Positions 1 to 11,259 of a stretch of DNA of 64,000 bases are shown piece after piece; within the stretch, counting starts at the first letter, position 1; each line of letters begins with the position of its first letter. The notes under the pieces were generated by a model. That model saw only the letters and a program-made list of their open reading frames with translations. It did no database searches and was not told the DNA's origin. The position numbers were made by a program, and so were the translations under genes. Source of the stretch: Mauremys mutica (lineage: Eukaryota > Chordata > Testudines > Geoemydidae); contig NC_059080.1 of NCBI RefSeq assembly GCF_020497125.1, forward strand, positions 52,331,563 through 52,395,562, given 5' to 3'.

Positions 1-735
1 GAAAAATCAAATGCACAACTTCAAAATGGGGAATAACTGGCTATGTAGTAGTTCTGCTGAAAAAGATCTGGTGGTTACAGTGGATCATAAATTAAATATG
101 AGTCAACAATGGGATGCAGTTGCAAAAAAGGTTAATATAATTCTGCAGTTACCAGCAGAATCATATGTAAGGCACTGAAGGTAACCATCCCTCTCTACTT
201 GGCATTGGTGAGGCCTTAGCTGGAATACTGTGTTCAATTCTGGGTACTGCACTTTAAGAAAGACGTGGACAAATTGGAGAGAGTCCAGAGGAAAGCAACA
301 AAAAATGATAAAAGTTTTAGAAAGCCTGACCGATGAGGAAAGATTTAAAAAAATGGGCATGTTTAGTCTTGAGAAGAGAAGACTGAGAGGGGACCTGATA
401 ACAGTATTCAAACATATTAAGGGCTGCTATAAAGAGGATGGTGATCAACTGTTCTCCATCTCCCCTGAAGAGAGGACAAGAAGTAATGATATTAATCATC
501 AGTAAGGGAGATATACATTAGATATTAGGAAAAACTTTCTAACTCTTAGGGTACTTAAGCTCTGGAACAGGCTTCCAAGGGAGGTTGTGGAATCCCCATC
601 ACTGATGGTTTGAAGAAGAGGTTGGACAAACACCTGCCAGGGATGGTCTAGGTTTACTTGGTCCTTCCACTGCACTTGGGGTTGGACTTGATGACCTCTT
701 GAAATCCCTTTTAGCCCTTCATTGCTATGATTCTG
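1..735 (+). repeat. CR1 LINE, 3' part of ORF2 and 3' UTR, degenerate
   Basis: This is a decayed CR1 non-LTR retrotransposon entering from the left edge. Across several frames one can read C-terminal CR1 ORF2 blocks: EKDLVVTVDHKLNMSQQWDA near 70-125, LEYCVQFW near 225-250, and KKDVDKLERVQRKATK near 255-305. The LPREVVE-like motif and the CR1 tail follow to about 735. Many stops and frameshifts interrupt it, so it is not expressed as protein. The family encodes an endonuclease-reverse transcriptase for target-primed retrotransposition. Only the downstream half lies in the window. Confidence 0.85.
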
Positions 736-864
736 TGATACACACGGCTACTGGAAACTACACTAGTGAGGTTCTTGTATAGGCCATTGTCAAAGAATGC
801 TACAAATGCAACCTCCCAAACACTAAGGAAGACAATGAAAGCAGGTTAGTATGCACTTCTGTCT

Positions 865-968
865 TAGTATATTATCGAGATAAGGTAGGTGAGGTAATAT
901 ATTTTATTGGACCAACTTCTGTTGGTGAAAGAGAAAGCTTTTAAGCTACACGGAGTTCTTCTTCAGGT
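865..968 (-). mobile_element. Penelope-like element 3' end, family B
   Basis: A minus-strand copy of a repeat found again near 29.8, 38.2 and 47.7 kb. It reads from CTGAAGAAG (at 968 going down) through the hairpin-like AGCTT block to the diagnostic TTGGTCCAATAAAA segment and the CTTATCTCG region. It starts within a few bases of the CTGAAGA core of a hammerhead-like motif, as the other copies do. Assignment to Penelope-like elements is inferred from the architecture and 3' tail it shares with the GIY-YIG-bearing element near 61-62 kb. Confidence 0.65.
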
Positions 969-1945
969 CTATGGCATACAGATACTTGGGATACTGATAA
1001 AGTAGTAACACTTCCTGCCAATTCTTTTCCTTATGCATGAGAGCAATTGTTTCTCATCCTGACTAGTTTAGATAGCACCCTATTGTTTGCATGTTAATTT
1101 CCTTAATACCAGCTGATACAATTATGCACAGGTAAGTGTGAAGCTTAGATCATCACTGATCTAATGTCAAACACTATGAAAAAAAATCTGGGTGAAAATG
1201 TACAGTAATCATAAGCCTCCTGCATTGATTTGGTGAGCAGAAAAAGGAATTCCATTTTTAGCTGAATCTGTTCAACTAGTGGGCTCAACTATCAGCATAG
1301 TATCAATCATCATGCCTCAGCAGAATGGCCTAATGAGGATGGACACTCCAAGTTGCTGCTAGAGGGATGCACAGTATATTCCAAAGAGATATTATCTTGG
1401 AGATTAGAGGCCACTACACTGAACAATGTCCAAATAAACCAATTACCCATCACTGTCAAGAAGATCTCCCAGACTACACATGCAGATAAATTGTTATAAC
1501 AAAGTTCAGTGTTAAATACATGGCCAACTAAATATGGAGTTACTCAGGAAATAAGGCCTTATTTTTCTAGTAAGGGTGAATATCTCTGCTGGGATGTAAG
1601 CAGCACAGTTCTAAACAAGTATTGTCATAAAGTTCCATAGGTTAAAAGAACCATTCATGCATGGTTTGCACGAAAACCTTAGCTAAAGAGCAAGTACGCT
1701 AGCCAGACATGGACAAGGATAGTGAATAATCAGTTCATAACTGTAACCTGTGAGAGTTTGGACAATCAAAGGCTTGTTTGCACCAACAGAACTGTGGAAA
1801 ATACCATCACTTCTATGGCAGCAAGTTCACTTTGATTGTTTTGAGATGAAAATGTTCTGGGATGAGTAGATGCACAATCAACATAGCCAGAAATGAGTGA
1901 ATCTGTGCTGCATGTCCTCAGTGAAAGCAAACTGCATCATTAAGG
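969..1945. other. AT-rich stretch without recognised feature
   Basis: About 1 kb of A+T-rich sequence. I see no open frame of note, no known repeat and no splice-bounded coding block. It may be diverged old repeat or unique DNA. Confidence 0.5.
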
Positions 1946-2413
1946 CTTTACACCAGGAGTTGCCAACCTGAGCCTGAGAAGGAGCCAGATTTTACCAATG
2001 AATATTGCCAAAGAGCCACAGTAATATCTCAGCAGTCTCCCATCCGCTACCCCACTCCAGATCCCAGAGCCTCCCACCCACCAGCAGCCCCGCCAATCAG
2101 CGCCTCCCCATCTCTCCCCACGCCTCCTGCCTGCCACAATCACCTCTTCTGCAGTGTGCAGGAGGCTCTGGTGGGGAGAGGGGAGGAGCGAGAGCATGGC
2201 AGGCTCGGGGGAAGGGGCAGAGGCCTTGGGGCAAGGGGTGGAGTGGGGGCAGGACCTGGGGCAGAACAGGGGGCTGAGCAGTGAGCACCCCACAGCACAT
2301 TGGAAAGTTAGCATCTGTAGCTCCAGCCTTGGCATCAGCGCCTAGCCGCATATTAACCTCTGAAAAGCCACATGCAGCTCTGGAGCCACAGGTCGGCAAC
2401 CCCTGCTTTACAC
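1946..2413. mobile_element. Non-autonomous hAT element (MITE) with 8-bp target duplication
   Basis: The element runs 1954-2405 (452 bp). The left end starts CAGGAGTTGCCAACCTG. The right end, read on the other strand, starts CAGGGGTTGCCGACCTG, giving imperfect inverted repeats with the CAGG terminus typical of hAT. The flanks carry a perfect 8-bp duplication CTTTACAC at 1946-1953 and 2406-2413, the hAT-typical length. The interior is G/C-rich (proline/glycine-like frames are meaningless) and has no transposase, so the element needed one in trans. Confidence 0.9.
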
Positions 2414-2512
2414 TTTATTTTAGTGACTGTTAGCAATCACATGTGGTCTTCAGTGCCCTCTTGTGGCAAAACCAGGTGACACAGCAAACCAGACTCAGTT
2501 TCCTGTCTTCTT

Positions 2513-2815
2513 AGAATCATAGAATATCAGGGTTGGAAGGGACCTCAGGAGGTCATCTAGTTCAACCCCCTACTCAAAGCTAGACCAATTCCCAACTAAA
2601 TCATCCCAGCCAGGGCTTTATCAAGCCTGACCTTAAAAACCTCTACAGAAGGAGATTCCACCACCTCCCTAGGTAACCCATTCCAGTGCTTCACCACCCT
2701 CCTACTGAAAGTTTTTCCTTTGAGTATGGCCTGCTTGCTCAAGTCTTTAGTAACTGTCCCTTGGTTTGGTAGGAGAACCCAAGCCTGCCCTCCTCCTGGA
2801 GCTGGGGTTGTCATT
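2513..2815 (-). repeat. CR1 LINE 3' end
   Basis: Minus-strand CR1 3' terminus. The last ORF2 codons can be read ([20 protein letters not shown] ... [14 protein letters not shown], stop near 2596), followed by the CR1 tail with AGGTCCCTTCCAACCCTGAT and the terminal repeated ATTCTATGATTCT. It is 5'-truncated, as is usual for CR1. Confidence 0.93.
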
Positions 2816-2829
2816 CAGGTCAGCTGCAG

Positions 2830-3650
2830 AGCTTTAGCGAGCTTCACCTTCAACTGGGCCCTTTTTCCAAATGAGTCCTCAGGCTCAGATTGTTCAGCAG
2901 GCAGCCTTCTCCTGCCAGCCCAGCATATGCCCTGCTATGAGAGAAGAGGCAGCATTTATACTCATCCCCTTCTTAAAGTTCATCCCAATTGGCTGGGGGA
3001 GAAAGCAACCTTGCCCCGCCCACTTTGCAAGGTAACAGGATTCCTCCCAAACACACCTGGGACCATTTCCTCTCTGCCAATATCTCCTTGGTCTTTGTAT
3101 GTCAGACGTCTCAAAATCTTAAGGAGCCACGCCGCTTGACTGAGAGGATTGGTTGACCCCTAAGCACCACTGTCCTAAAGGGGACAGATCATCCCATCAC
3201 AGTGAGCCATGGATTACCAGGAGAATTTATGATGGGCTTCAGTTTACATCTTGAGAACTCCACAACATTTTTAGGTTAATAATACTGACACGTTTTATCA
3301 GTTCCTTGTCATCAGAGCTCTAATAGGAAAAGCCTAACGTATTGTTAAGTCTTTTAAAACTACCTTGACAACTGTTAAGGGAGATAAGCTATCTTTAAAT
3401 CAGAAAATAGCTTCCTTTCTGCTATCTTATTGAACAGCACATAATTCTACAAAAGGTGTACTTGCCTAACGACTAACAGAAAGATGTATATGTACCAGAC
3501 TGGAAGGTATGAGAACTCAGAAGATTTTTGTAGGCCTCTCAGATGAAGTGAGTCTTTGGGATCTAAAGGAGGGATAGGGTGGTGTATTTGTGAAAGGAAG
3601 GTGGAGCTATTCCAGAGAGAACGGAACTTTGGAAACAACTTACTGAACCT
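2830..3650. other. Stretch without recognised feature
   Basis: Mixed sequence between a CR1 and a hAT-like element. An open frame of 139 codons at 2720-3139 is mostly antisense to CR1 and then unrelated DNA, so it is not considered a gene. Confidence 0.5.
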
Positions 3651-3755
3651 ATCAGCAACCCGACGCATAGGCGCCAACTTATATGGGCTCCTGGGGCTAA
3701 AGCCCCAGGAATATTCAAAGTCAGGGGCTCTGCTCCATGAATATTTGGAGCCGGG

Positions 3756-4395
3756 GGGAGCCCAGAGCCCTTTAAATCCCAGCCGCGGCCAGGAGTCAGA
3801 GGGCCCTGGGCTGCCCGCAGCGGCGGGGAGCCCAGAGCCCTTTAAATTTCAGCTGCGGCCGGGAATTAAAAGGCTCTGGGTTGCCCGCAGCCGTGGGGAG
3901 CCCAGAGCCCTTTAAATCTCAGCTGCGGCCGGGAGTCAGAGGGCTCTGGGCTGTCCGCAGCTGCGGGGAGCCCAGAGCCCTTTAAATCTCAGCTGCGGCA
4001 GGGAGTCAGAGGGCTCTGGGTTTCCCGCAGCGGCGGGGAGCCCAGAGCCCTTTAAATCCCAGCCGCAGCCGGGAGTCAGAGGGCTCTGGGCTGTCGGCAG
4101 CCGCGGGGAGTCCGGAGCCCTTTAAATCTCAGCCATGGCCGGGAGTCAGAGGGCTCTGGGCTGTCCGCAGCCGCGGGGAGCCCAGAGCCCTTTAAATCCC
4201 AGCCGCGGCTGGGAGTCAGAGGGCTCTGGGTTGCCTGCAGAGGCGGGGAGCCCAGCACCCTTTAAATCTCAGCCGCCGCCGGGAATCAAAAGGCTCTGGG
4301 TTGCCCGCAGCGGCGGGGAGCCCAGCGCCCTTTAAATCTCAGCCGGGCCGGGAGTCAGAGGGCTCTGGGCTGCCCGCAGAGATTCCGAGCCCTGG
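3756..4395. repeat. 70-bp minisatellite, about nine units, plus one inverted unit
   Basis: The marker TTTAAAT begins at 3771, 3841, 3911, 3981, 4051, 4121, 4191, 4261 and 4331, an exact 70-bp period with no slippage. Each unit carries GGGAGCCCAGAGCCC before TTTAAAT, then CAGC(C/T)GCGGCCGGGA and GGGCTCTGGG. Units differ by scattered substitutions, many at CpG. Directly after the array (about 4390-4457) lies one more unit in inverted orientation. Open frames through it (rich in P, G, S, E) are a by-product of the periodic sequence. Confidence 0.93.
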
Positions 4396-5399
4396 CTGGG
4401 ATTTAAAGGGCTCACGGCTCCCCGCGGCTGCCGGCAGCCCAGGGCTGTTTCAATCCCAGCATGCAGCCGCTGTTTGCCCCCTCCCCAGACCTCTGCCCCA
4501 ACTGCCCCCCAGGACCCCAGCCCCATCTAAATGCTGCTGCTCCTTGTCCCCCGATTGTTCCCTCCCAAGACCCCTGCTCCAACTGCCCCTTGGGACCCCA
4601 TCCCCTATCTAAGCCTCCCTTCTCCTTGTCCCCAACTGCACCCTCCTGAGACCCCCCCCCAGCTTTCACCCAGGACCCCACCCCTTACCTGTCCCCTGAT
4701 AAACCTCTGGGACTCCCATGCCTATCCAACTGCTGACTGTCCCCTGACTGCCCCCCTGAACCTCTGCCCCATCCAACCACCCCTGCTCCCTGTCCCTTGA
4801 CTGCCCCCTGGAACTCCCTACCCCTTCTCCAACCCCCAGCCCCCTTACTGTGCCACTCAGACCAGCGTGTCTGGCTCCATGCAGCTCCAGACACGCTGCT
4901 GCATACATCCTGCTGTGCTCCCCCACAGAGCCCACAGCCCCACCCCCACCCCAGCACCTGCCTTCCAGATTTGAACACCTCAAAATTCAGGAGTGCTCAA
5001 GCTCAGTTTGGGCAGCTGTTACTTCATTTCTCCCAAATCAAATATACTGATCCACTGTAACTTGCTGTAGAAAAAGCAGGATAAAATTGAGCAAGAAATG
5101 CTTATTAGCACTGGAATTGCTATTTTCAACAGCCATTGCCTTTTTGTTTGTTTTCTGAAGACAGTGATATTGCATTGGCAAATTCCCCATAGAAAGAAAG
5201 AGTGGAACAAAAGAATAATAAAGGCACCTCAACTTTTCCTCATTTATGGAGGACAGTCTTATAATATGCATCCAGATATCCTCCAATCACACAAGCTGAA
5301 AATTGTTCCACTTTACTGCATCTCTGTAACCATATGGGAACCAATCCTGTCTGTGTTCTGTGCACATACAAAATTCCTGCTGAATGACCTGCCCTGGGA

Positions 5400-5600
5400 G
5401 CGTTACCAGTGACCCAGGGCTGGGGAGGCAGGAGGTGTGTGTGGGGGGGAGCCCAGGGCTGGGGCACTGGTGGGGAGGAAAGGGGGAAGCCCAGCGCTGG
5501 GGCGGCAGGAGGTGTGGGTCAGTGGGGGGAGAGCCCAGGATTGGGGCAGCAGGGGGGTACGGGGGGAGCCCAGGGCTGGGACGGGGGGCAGACAATTTTT
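5400..5600. repeat. G-rich degenerate tandem array
   Basis: Repeats of GCCCAGGGCTGGGGC-(n)-GGCAGGAGG, with units of roughly 45-60 bp. The same sequence style recurs at 50.1-50.6 and 51.7-51.9 kb. Overlapping glycine-rich frames are not genes. Confidence 0.75.
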
Positions 5601-5756
5601 TTTTTGCTTGGGGCAGCAAAAAACCTAGAGCTGACACTGCCGGGTTCCCCCAACCGCCGGAGCCCCGAGCCCTTTAATTTGACCCTGAGTGCTCCCAGCC
5701 ACCTCTTCAGCTGGGAGCCCCCGGTTGATTTAAAATAAGGTATCACCTCCCCACCC

Positions 5757-6258
5757 CCAACCTTCCTCTCTTGGAGCATACTGTCTCCAGGGAAAGAAGC
5801 TTACACCTTCCTGGGTCTGACCTCGGAGCATTCAGCATGCCCTTCCACATCATGCACTTTCCATAGCGAGTCTGCCCAGGCGGGTCCTGGGGCAACCAGA
5901 GGTCCCTGCACCCCAACTCCGCAGTCAGATGTGACTCTCAGCCAGACAGTAAAACAGAAGGTTTATTAGATGATGGGAACACAGTTTTAACAGAGCTTGT
6001 TGGTACAGAAAACAGGACCCCTCTGTCAGGTCCACCTTGGGAGGTGGGGAGCCCAGAACCAAGTTCTGGGTCTCTCCCCATTTCCCCAGCCAGCTCCAAA
6101 CTGACACTCCCTCCTCTGGCCTCTGTGTCTCTTCCGGACAAGGAGGCCACCTGATCTCTTTGTCCCCAACACCTTCAGTTGGCATCTTGCAGGGGAAACT
6201 GAAGCACCCACACAGTATTCAGAAAAAATATTAAGAACATTCCCACTTCATCACAACA
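5757..6258 (-). mobile_element. Endogenous-retrovirus-type LTR, minus strand, truncated
   Basis: Read on the minus strand it begins TGTTGTGATGAAGTGGGA (from 6258). It contains AATAAACC (complement near 5960) followed by TGTTTTACTGTCTGGCTGAG, the polyadenylation region, and ends around 5757 without a clear CA terminus. The 3' edge is therefore lost or fused to the surrounding hAT-like element. No internal retroviral genes are adjacent. The family is inferred from recall of similar turtle LTRs. Confidence 0.7.
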
Positions 6259-6459
6259 GGTGCAACAAAATATAATACTGTATATTGAAGTAGGCAAGTG
6301 CTGCTTCTGACTTTCCACTTTTAATTGACCCTTGTAATCTTGTGGCACTGACGCGTTGTAGCTTCATTTTATATCGGCTTACAGGGAGGGAGCGGGGGGG
6401 CACCACCATTTTGGGCCCCACCAAAAATTATACAAACCTGCCGCCTATGACCCGACGTT

Positions 6460-7800
6460 GCTGCTGTAGGTGAATTCAGCATGGCTGAGAATGCAATGAA
6501 CTGCCATCTTAATTCAGGATGCCATTTTCAAATGCAGCTGCAGTGGTTGGAGAAGGAATGATCTCAAAGCAGGTATGGATAGAGGTGTGCTGGAACTAAT
6601 GTCTAATCTGTGGACATTTTTATCATGCTCATTCATATGTTTGGTGACCACTGTAGTTGCTGGTATAAACTCATGAAATGGGTGTTGTTAGCAGAAAGTC
6701 TGTACAAATAGATTTTTTTGGTCCACTGGCAATTTTGAAAAATAATTTTAAAATATCTCATTTCGGGTCGAACTGCAAACCAAATGTTCAGAAAATCAAA
6801 ACGCTGGGAAAAAAACAGTTTGGGATTGTTTTGGGACTTCAATTTAAAAAAAATTAAATTAAATTAAAGGGACTTTTGAATGAAAAGTTGTTTCAAACCA
6901 AAAAATCAAAATGTCTCTTTTCAAAAATGTTAAAACAAAACATTTGGATTTTTTGGAATTTTTTTTTTAATTTTTGATGAAACAACTAGTTGAAACCAAC
7001 ACAAATTCATTAAAAGTTTTGGGTGTCACTGAATCTGCATTATTTTGAAAAAAAAATCAGTCAAAAAATTTCACCCAGCTCTCACTGGCAGCCATGCTGT
7101 CCAGGCCAGTGAAGTAGCGCAGGAACAATTATTCTGCAGAGGAGAGTGGGGAAGATAAGTTTTGCCATGGGGTGAGAAGAGGCAAGTGAAGAGTGTAGTA
7201 GGGCAGTGAATAGGAGGTCAGAAACTCCAGTCACTGGGCTGGTAAGTACTTAGGACCTGATTCAAAGCCCATCAAAGTCTTTGGGAGTCACTGGGGGACT
7301 GCAGTGGGTTTTCATTAGGCCCTTGATGCATTTGGCTGGATTGAGTGGTAGAGTATTCCCTCTTGCTGCTACTTATTCTGAAGTTTCCAGTGAATTTGTT
7401 CATCACATTTGGAAACATCAAAACATGCTTTTCAACTTCCATTCTGTGTATTTCCTTTCTGAGAGCCAGACACTCACATAACCCTTTCTCCTCCAGCTCC
7501 ATCTGCATCCTCCAAACGTCAGTATAAAGTTCCAAGTCTAAATGTCATGCCCTCTTCTTCCTCTGTTGGCTGTTGAGGGGCTCCAAAGCTGCTCCTTGTT
7601 CTCTCTCAACAAAGCACTGCTGAGCGACGGTGGATGCATCATTACTTCCATGAGTCCCTCAGTTCACAATCCTATTTCATCTGCAGAGGACTAAGGTGTG
7701 GGGGAAAGGAAACAAAAAACATTATTTTGTTACATAGTTCCCTGTGTCTGTGCAGCTGTGACCTGATGAGCTGTGAGGCATGAGCTTCCTTGTGTAACTT
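6460..7800. other. A/T-rich stretch with simple A/T runs
   Basis: 6840-7080 is very A/T-rich with runs such as AAATTAAATTAAATTAAA and many TTTTGAAA-like palindromic bits, resembling the flanks of the repeat at 7.8-8.3 kb. 7260-7330 resembles a common amniote repeat (TTTGGGAGTCACTGGGGGAC style). An 87-codon minus frame at 7272-7535 has no recognised domain. Confidence 0.45.
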
Positions 7801-7809
7801 GCAGACCTG

Positions 7810-8340
7810 GGCAGAAAAATGTTATTTTCCCATGGAAAATGTTGAGGAAAATAATTTAAAAAATTATTTCCATTGAAACTTTCCATTGAAAATTTCAAGT
7901 TTTCATTAAAAACTCTGAAATATTTCCACCGAAAACCAAATTGCTGCCATAGGGCCTCCTGGGAGATGTAGTTTGGATGTCATGATCCCATTCTCCTCTT
8001 TATGTCAGACTCCTAGAATGGACTACATCTCCCATAATGCACTGTGGTCTCCCCTCTTGGTGAATTTCGTGGCCAGAGTGCATCATGGGAGACACATCTG
8101 GCTGGGGAATCCAGCCCACACAGAAGAATGGATAAATAGGAAACCAAACTACATCTCCCATGAGGTAATGCAACCAGATCTCTAAATAAAAATGTTTCAG
8201 TTTTCAGGTTTTGGGTTTTTCGATGAAAAAAATCAACATTTTCTGCAGAAAGCAGACACTTCACAAACACATTTGTTTAGTCAAAAAAACAATTTTCTGT
8301 CCAAAACAATTGGTTGAAGAACTCTGGAAATATTTTTCAC
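7810..8340. repeat. Palindromic interspersed repeat, AT-rich arms and STAF-motif core
   Basis: Two A/T-rich arms (about 7810-7920 and 8180-8340, full of GAAAATTT / TTTTCAG / CGATGAAA pieces) flank a 220-bp core holding four copies of the ACTACATCTCCCAT motif in both orientations. The layout suggests a MITE-like palindrome. I could not find clean ends or a target duplication. Confidence 0.55.
7954..8170. promoter_or_regulatory. Cluster of four ZNF143/STAF-like motifs
   Basis: Motif copies: 7954-7973 (minus, complement of AACTACATCTCCCAGGAG), 8021-8042 (plus, GACTACATCTCCCATAATGC), 8076-8100 (minus, GTGCATCATGGGAGACACAT) and 8148-8170 (plus, AACTACATCTCCCATGAGG). The ZNF143/STAF consensus is ACTACAATTCCCAGCATGC-like, so the core CTACA..TCCCA is well matched. 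Binding is an inference. The cluster sits inside a repeat. Confidence 0.6.
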
Positions 8341-8344
8341 TATT

Positions 8345-9180
8345 AAGAGAGTGACTGCCATTCACTCTTGGCTGTTGTACGCATCATACAGGAACTCGCA
8401 TGGCAAATGCCACGTTAGTTCCCAGTCTATATTTGTGCCAGTTTATACTCTGGCACATACTATATTTATTGCTGGCTCTTGGAATCATCCCACTACATAT
8501 ATGGGCACTCCTACTCATGCTCAGGATGAGATTTATGCTTGAGTCTAAGGTCACACAAATAAATTTGATCTTGAACTGTTTCAAGGGACTGTCACAGCTG
8601 AGAACTTTGTCCTGTGGCAAGTAGTGGTGACTTTGCTGGTGATGCATAGAAATAAAAAGGCCCTTTGTTGCAATTTGGGGCTGTAGTAAGGGGCAGTGGA
8701 GCTCTGGGCATCACTATACATCAAATTGGGGAACGTCTGCTACAGCTCCCCAGCACAGGGTGCAACATCCCTCCCTGGGGTACAGTCGTACTCCAGTCTT
8801 GCTCTGTGGATTGGTACCACGAAGGGGTGAAGACTTGATCCTGCCTCCTTCCTGCCATACAAATAGAGATGCAGAACTGAGGCACTTCTTGCACCTTCCC
8901 AAGCTCCTTATCAAAGGAACTTGAGCATAGGGCAGCTGTCTTAGAAATTGAGTATTACAAATGGAGACAGAAAACAACTGGAGAGAGATCAACGCTTATC
9001 TGCCTTAACTGCTCTGATTGCATATGTGGCAGGGAGAGCTGAAACACAGTGGCTTGTTTTGTTAGTGACTGGGCAACTGATAGAATTTAGCAGCAGACTG
9101 AAGCACAGAGCTTTTTATCAGTGTTTCGTCTCCTGAGTGAAAATTGCTTGAGTTGGCAGGGGTTTCCCACCCTCACAATA
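8345..9180. other. Stretch without recognised feature
   Basis: No coding block, repeat end or RNA gene identified. Short frames of 60-90 codons have no domain. Confidence 0.45.
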
Positions 9181-9184
9181 TTAA

Positions 9185-9425
9185 CAGTCTATCTAGGTAC
9201 TTTACAGGGCCCCATTACCATAGTATTGGAATACTTCACCATCCTTAATGGATTTATCTTCATGGCACCTCTGTGAGGTAGGTGTTCTCAACCTCATGTG
9301 ACAGGTGGGAAGCAGAGGCTCTGAGAGACTTGCTTGAGGTGCCACAGGAAGTTTGTGGTCAAGCCAGGAATTGAACTAGGGTCATAGGCTAGTGCCCTAA
9401 CCGCTGGACCATCCTTCCTCTCTGT
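9185..9425 (-). repeat. tRNA-derived SINE (MIR-like), minus strand
   Basis: Read on the minus strand: a tRNA-like head GGTCCAGCGGTTAGGGCACT near 9412-9393 with a Pol III A-box-like block. A B-box-like AGTTCAATTCCTGGC (near 9375) follows, then the usual MIR-type middle CTCTCAGAGCCTC...CACATGAGG and a tail with GGTACTTTACAGGG. It is diverged. Confidence 0.7.
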
Positions 9426-9429
9426 GGCA

Positions 9430-11255
9430 GTGAATTTCCAGATCCGTTACCACCCTCTAGGAAAGCGAGAGTCAGGGCTCACACATCCCAAAGAGCAGAG
9501 AGGAATCCAGCCTCCAATATTGCCTCAGGCCATCCCCTGAGGAAACAGAGAGGGGTAGACCTGTTAATTGCCCTGCAGCAGCCAGAGCTGGGCAGCCTCA
9601 CCAACTCCCAGTGCACCTTGAGGTTGGTCTGTGCCACACCTGCTGTTCCAGGAGCCCGGCCAGTTTATTTATTTATTGTTAGGGACAAACATTGATTATG
9701 TTCAAGGCTGAGAGTCCTAAATTCAGCAGGACTAGCACCCAAAGGCTCAAAGGCAAGTGTATCCCCACACTGCACCAGCAAGTCCCCACATTAAATACAG
9801 TTTATTTTTACAAGTTCCTCTTTTCCATCCCCTTGTGGCCATTCAACCGACAAGTGGTGACTCAGGAGACAGGCTCACTGGGATGCATTTGAGATCCACT
9901 GTGAGGGGCATTCGAATGTAGATGACACACACACACACACACATACACACACACATGCAGGGCATTAGTTCCAAATCCCAAGTCCTGGTGTGTTTTTGGC
10001 TGCTTCTTTCCTGCAAACTGCTCATCCGCCAACCTTCCGCAGGAGTCTTATCTCCTTGGGGAGGCAACATTCATGAGCAAATAACAGTCACAATCAAAGT
10101 GGCAATGTTGGAGGTCGGCAGTTCCAAGCAGAGCTGGCACTCATTGCCGTGAGTCAATATTGAGCGAGAGCTGTAACAGACTTCGTGTTCATGAATTGGC
10201 TGGCGTAGCAGGGGAGGGTGGGGGGAAGAGCACTGTTTTAAAATAGATCTTTCTGGAGGACCTTGGCATTTGGCAATTCCCAATTTCAATGCAGTGCGGG
10301 AGGAACTCAGATCTACACCTCACGTCCCCCTCCCCTACTTCCTGCTAGCCTTACTTATGTGGAGTAATAATTCCCCATGGGTGTAATCCCATTGATTTCA
10401 ATTGGCTGTATTCGAACACCCTACGTCACGGTGAATATCACTTTATTTTAGAAACAATTTCACTGAGTCCAGTGGAGCTAAGTACCACCCAGCATGAGGA
10501 AGGGTGACAAAATCTGACCCAATGGGACAAACTGCAGGATAAGATTTGATTCAGTGTGAGGGTGGTAGAATCTGGCCTTTGAAATAAATTAACAACTGAC
10601 TTGAGGGAGTTTTCAAACCCACCAACATTAATGCAAACAGCTGTTGGTAAATCTCAGATTGAGTTTTTAGACTTTTTTGAATAGCCTTTCTCTACATCCT
10701 TGGCAATAGATGTCTGTATGTGGAACTTGGGTCAGGCAGCAGGATGTAGCGCTCCCCACTTTACCTACACACAGCCAGCTGTGTGTGTGCTTCCCACCCA
10801 CCATGGTACCCCATAGTTTTATTTAGACCAGATAAAAATATTCCACTTCCACCCGCATCTACCTGATATCCAGCCATGGTAATTCATACTGTGATAGGGA
10901 GCTGAAAATCAGCAAGCTACCTTTACACCTACAGGTTCAATTTCTAAATAGGAAGTTAGCCCAGTCAAGAACTGACCCTTGTCTCTCTTTCCATTTAAGA
11001 CAATCCCTAAAATATTTGCAATTATTTCCTCCCAGTCTGCAGTCACCTGCTGCTGCTCCACTTTCCATCACTGTAATCAGCTTGCATCAGAAGTACTGAG
11101 CTAGGAATCACAAAGCTCTGGACAATCTTCAGCAGCCATTAAATGAGAAGCTATGATTTTAACAGCATCTGAGGTTTGCCCCCCTGCTCAGTGTTTGTTG
11201 CTGACGATTCAGCCAGAGCACAAAGCATTCCAGCTTTCTTCCAGCTATGAAGAGG
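9430..11255. other. Mostly unique-looking DNA with a CA microsatellite
   Basis: Contains a (CA)n tract at 9925-9955 interrupted by one CATA. About 10360-10600 matches the style of a common amniote repeat (CCCATTGATTTCAATTGG, CACTGAGTCCAGTGGAGCT). Nothing else is recognised. Confidence 0.5.
9925..9955. repeat. (CA)n microsatellite
   Basis: About 15 dinucleotide units with one interruption. Confidence 0.95.
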
Positions 11256-11259
11256 GATC

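Larger units (their letters stand above)
3658..6457. mobile_element. 2.8-kb composite non-autonomous hAT-like element
   Basis: The element spans 3666-6449 (2,784 bp). It is bounded by a perfect 8-bp target duplication ACCCGACG at 3658-3665 and 6450-6457. The left end starts CATAGGCGCCAACTT. The right end, read inward, starts CATAGGCGGCAGGTT. Inside, in order: a 70-bp GC-rich tandem array (3756-4395), C-rich low-complexity DNA (4460-4960), an AT-richer block (5000-5400), a G-rich degenerate array (5400-5600) and a truncated minus-strand LTR (about 5757-6258). No transposase is recognisable. The non-canonical CATAGG terminus resembles some hAT ends; the 8-bp duplication supports hAT, but superfamily assignment is an inference. 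Confidence 0.85.

Noticed and set aside
2005..2399. Frames on both strands in the 2-2.4 kb GC-rich block
   Set aside because: They lie inside a non-coding hAT MITE with clear ends and target duplication.
3556..4681. Several open frames on both strands across the GC-rich array
   Set aside because: The 70-bp period (not a multiple of 3) and GC bias generate long frames in all phases.
7272..7535. 87-codon minus frame with an E/K-rich helix-like segment as a domesticated gene exon
   Set aside because: Suggestive composition only. No domain, and the left edge overlaps a common repeat.
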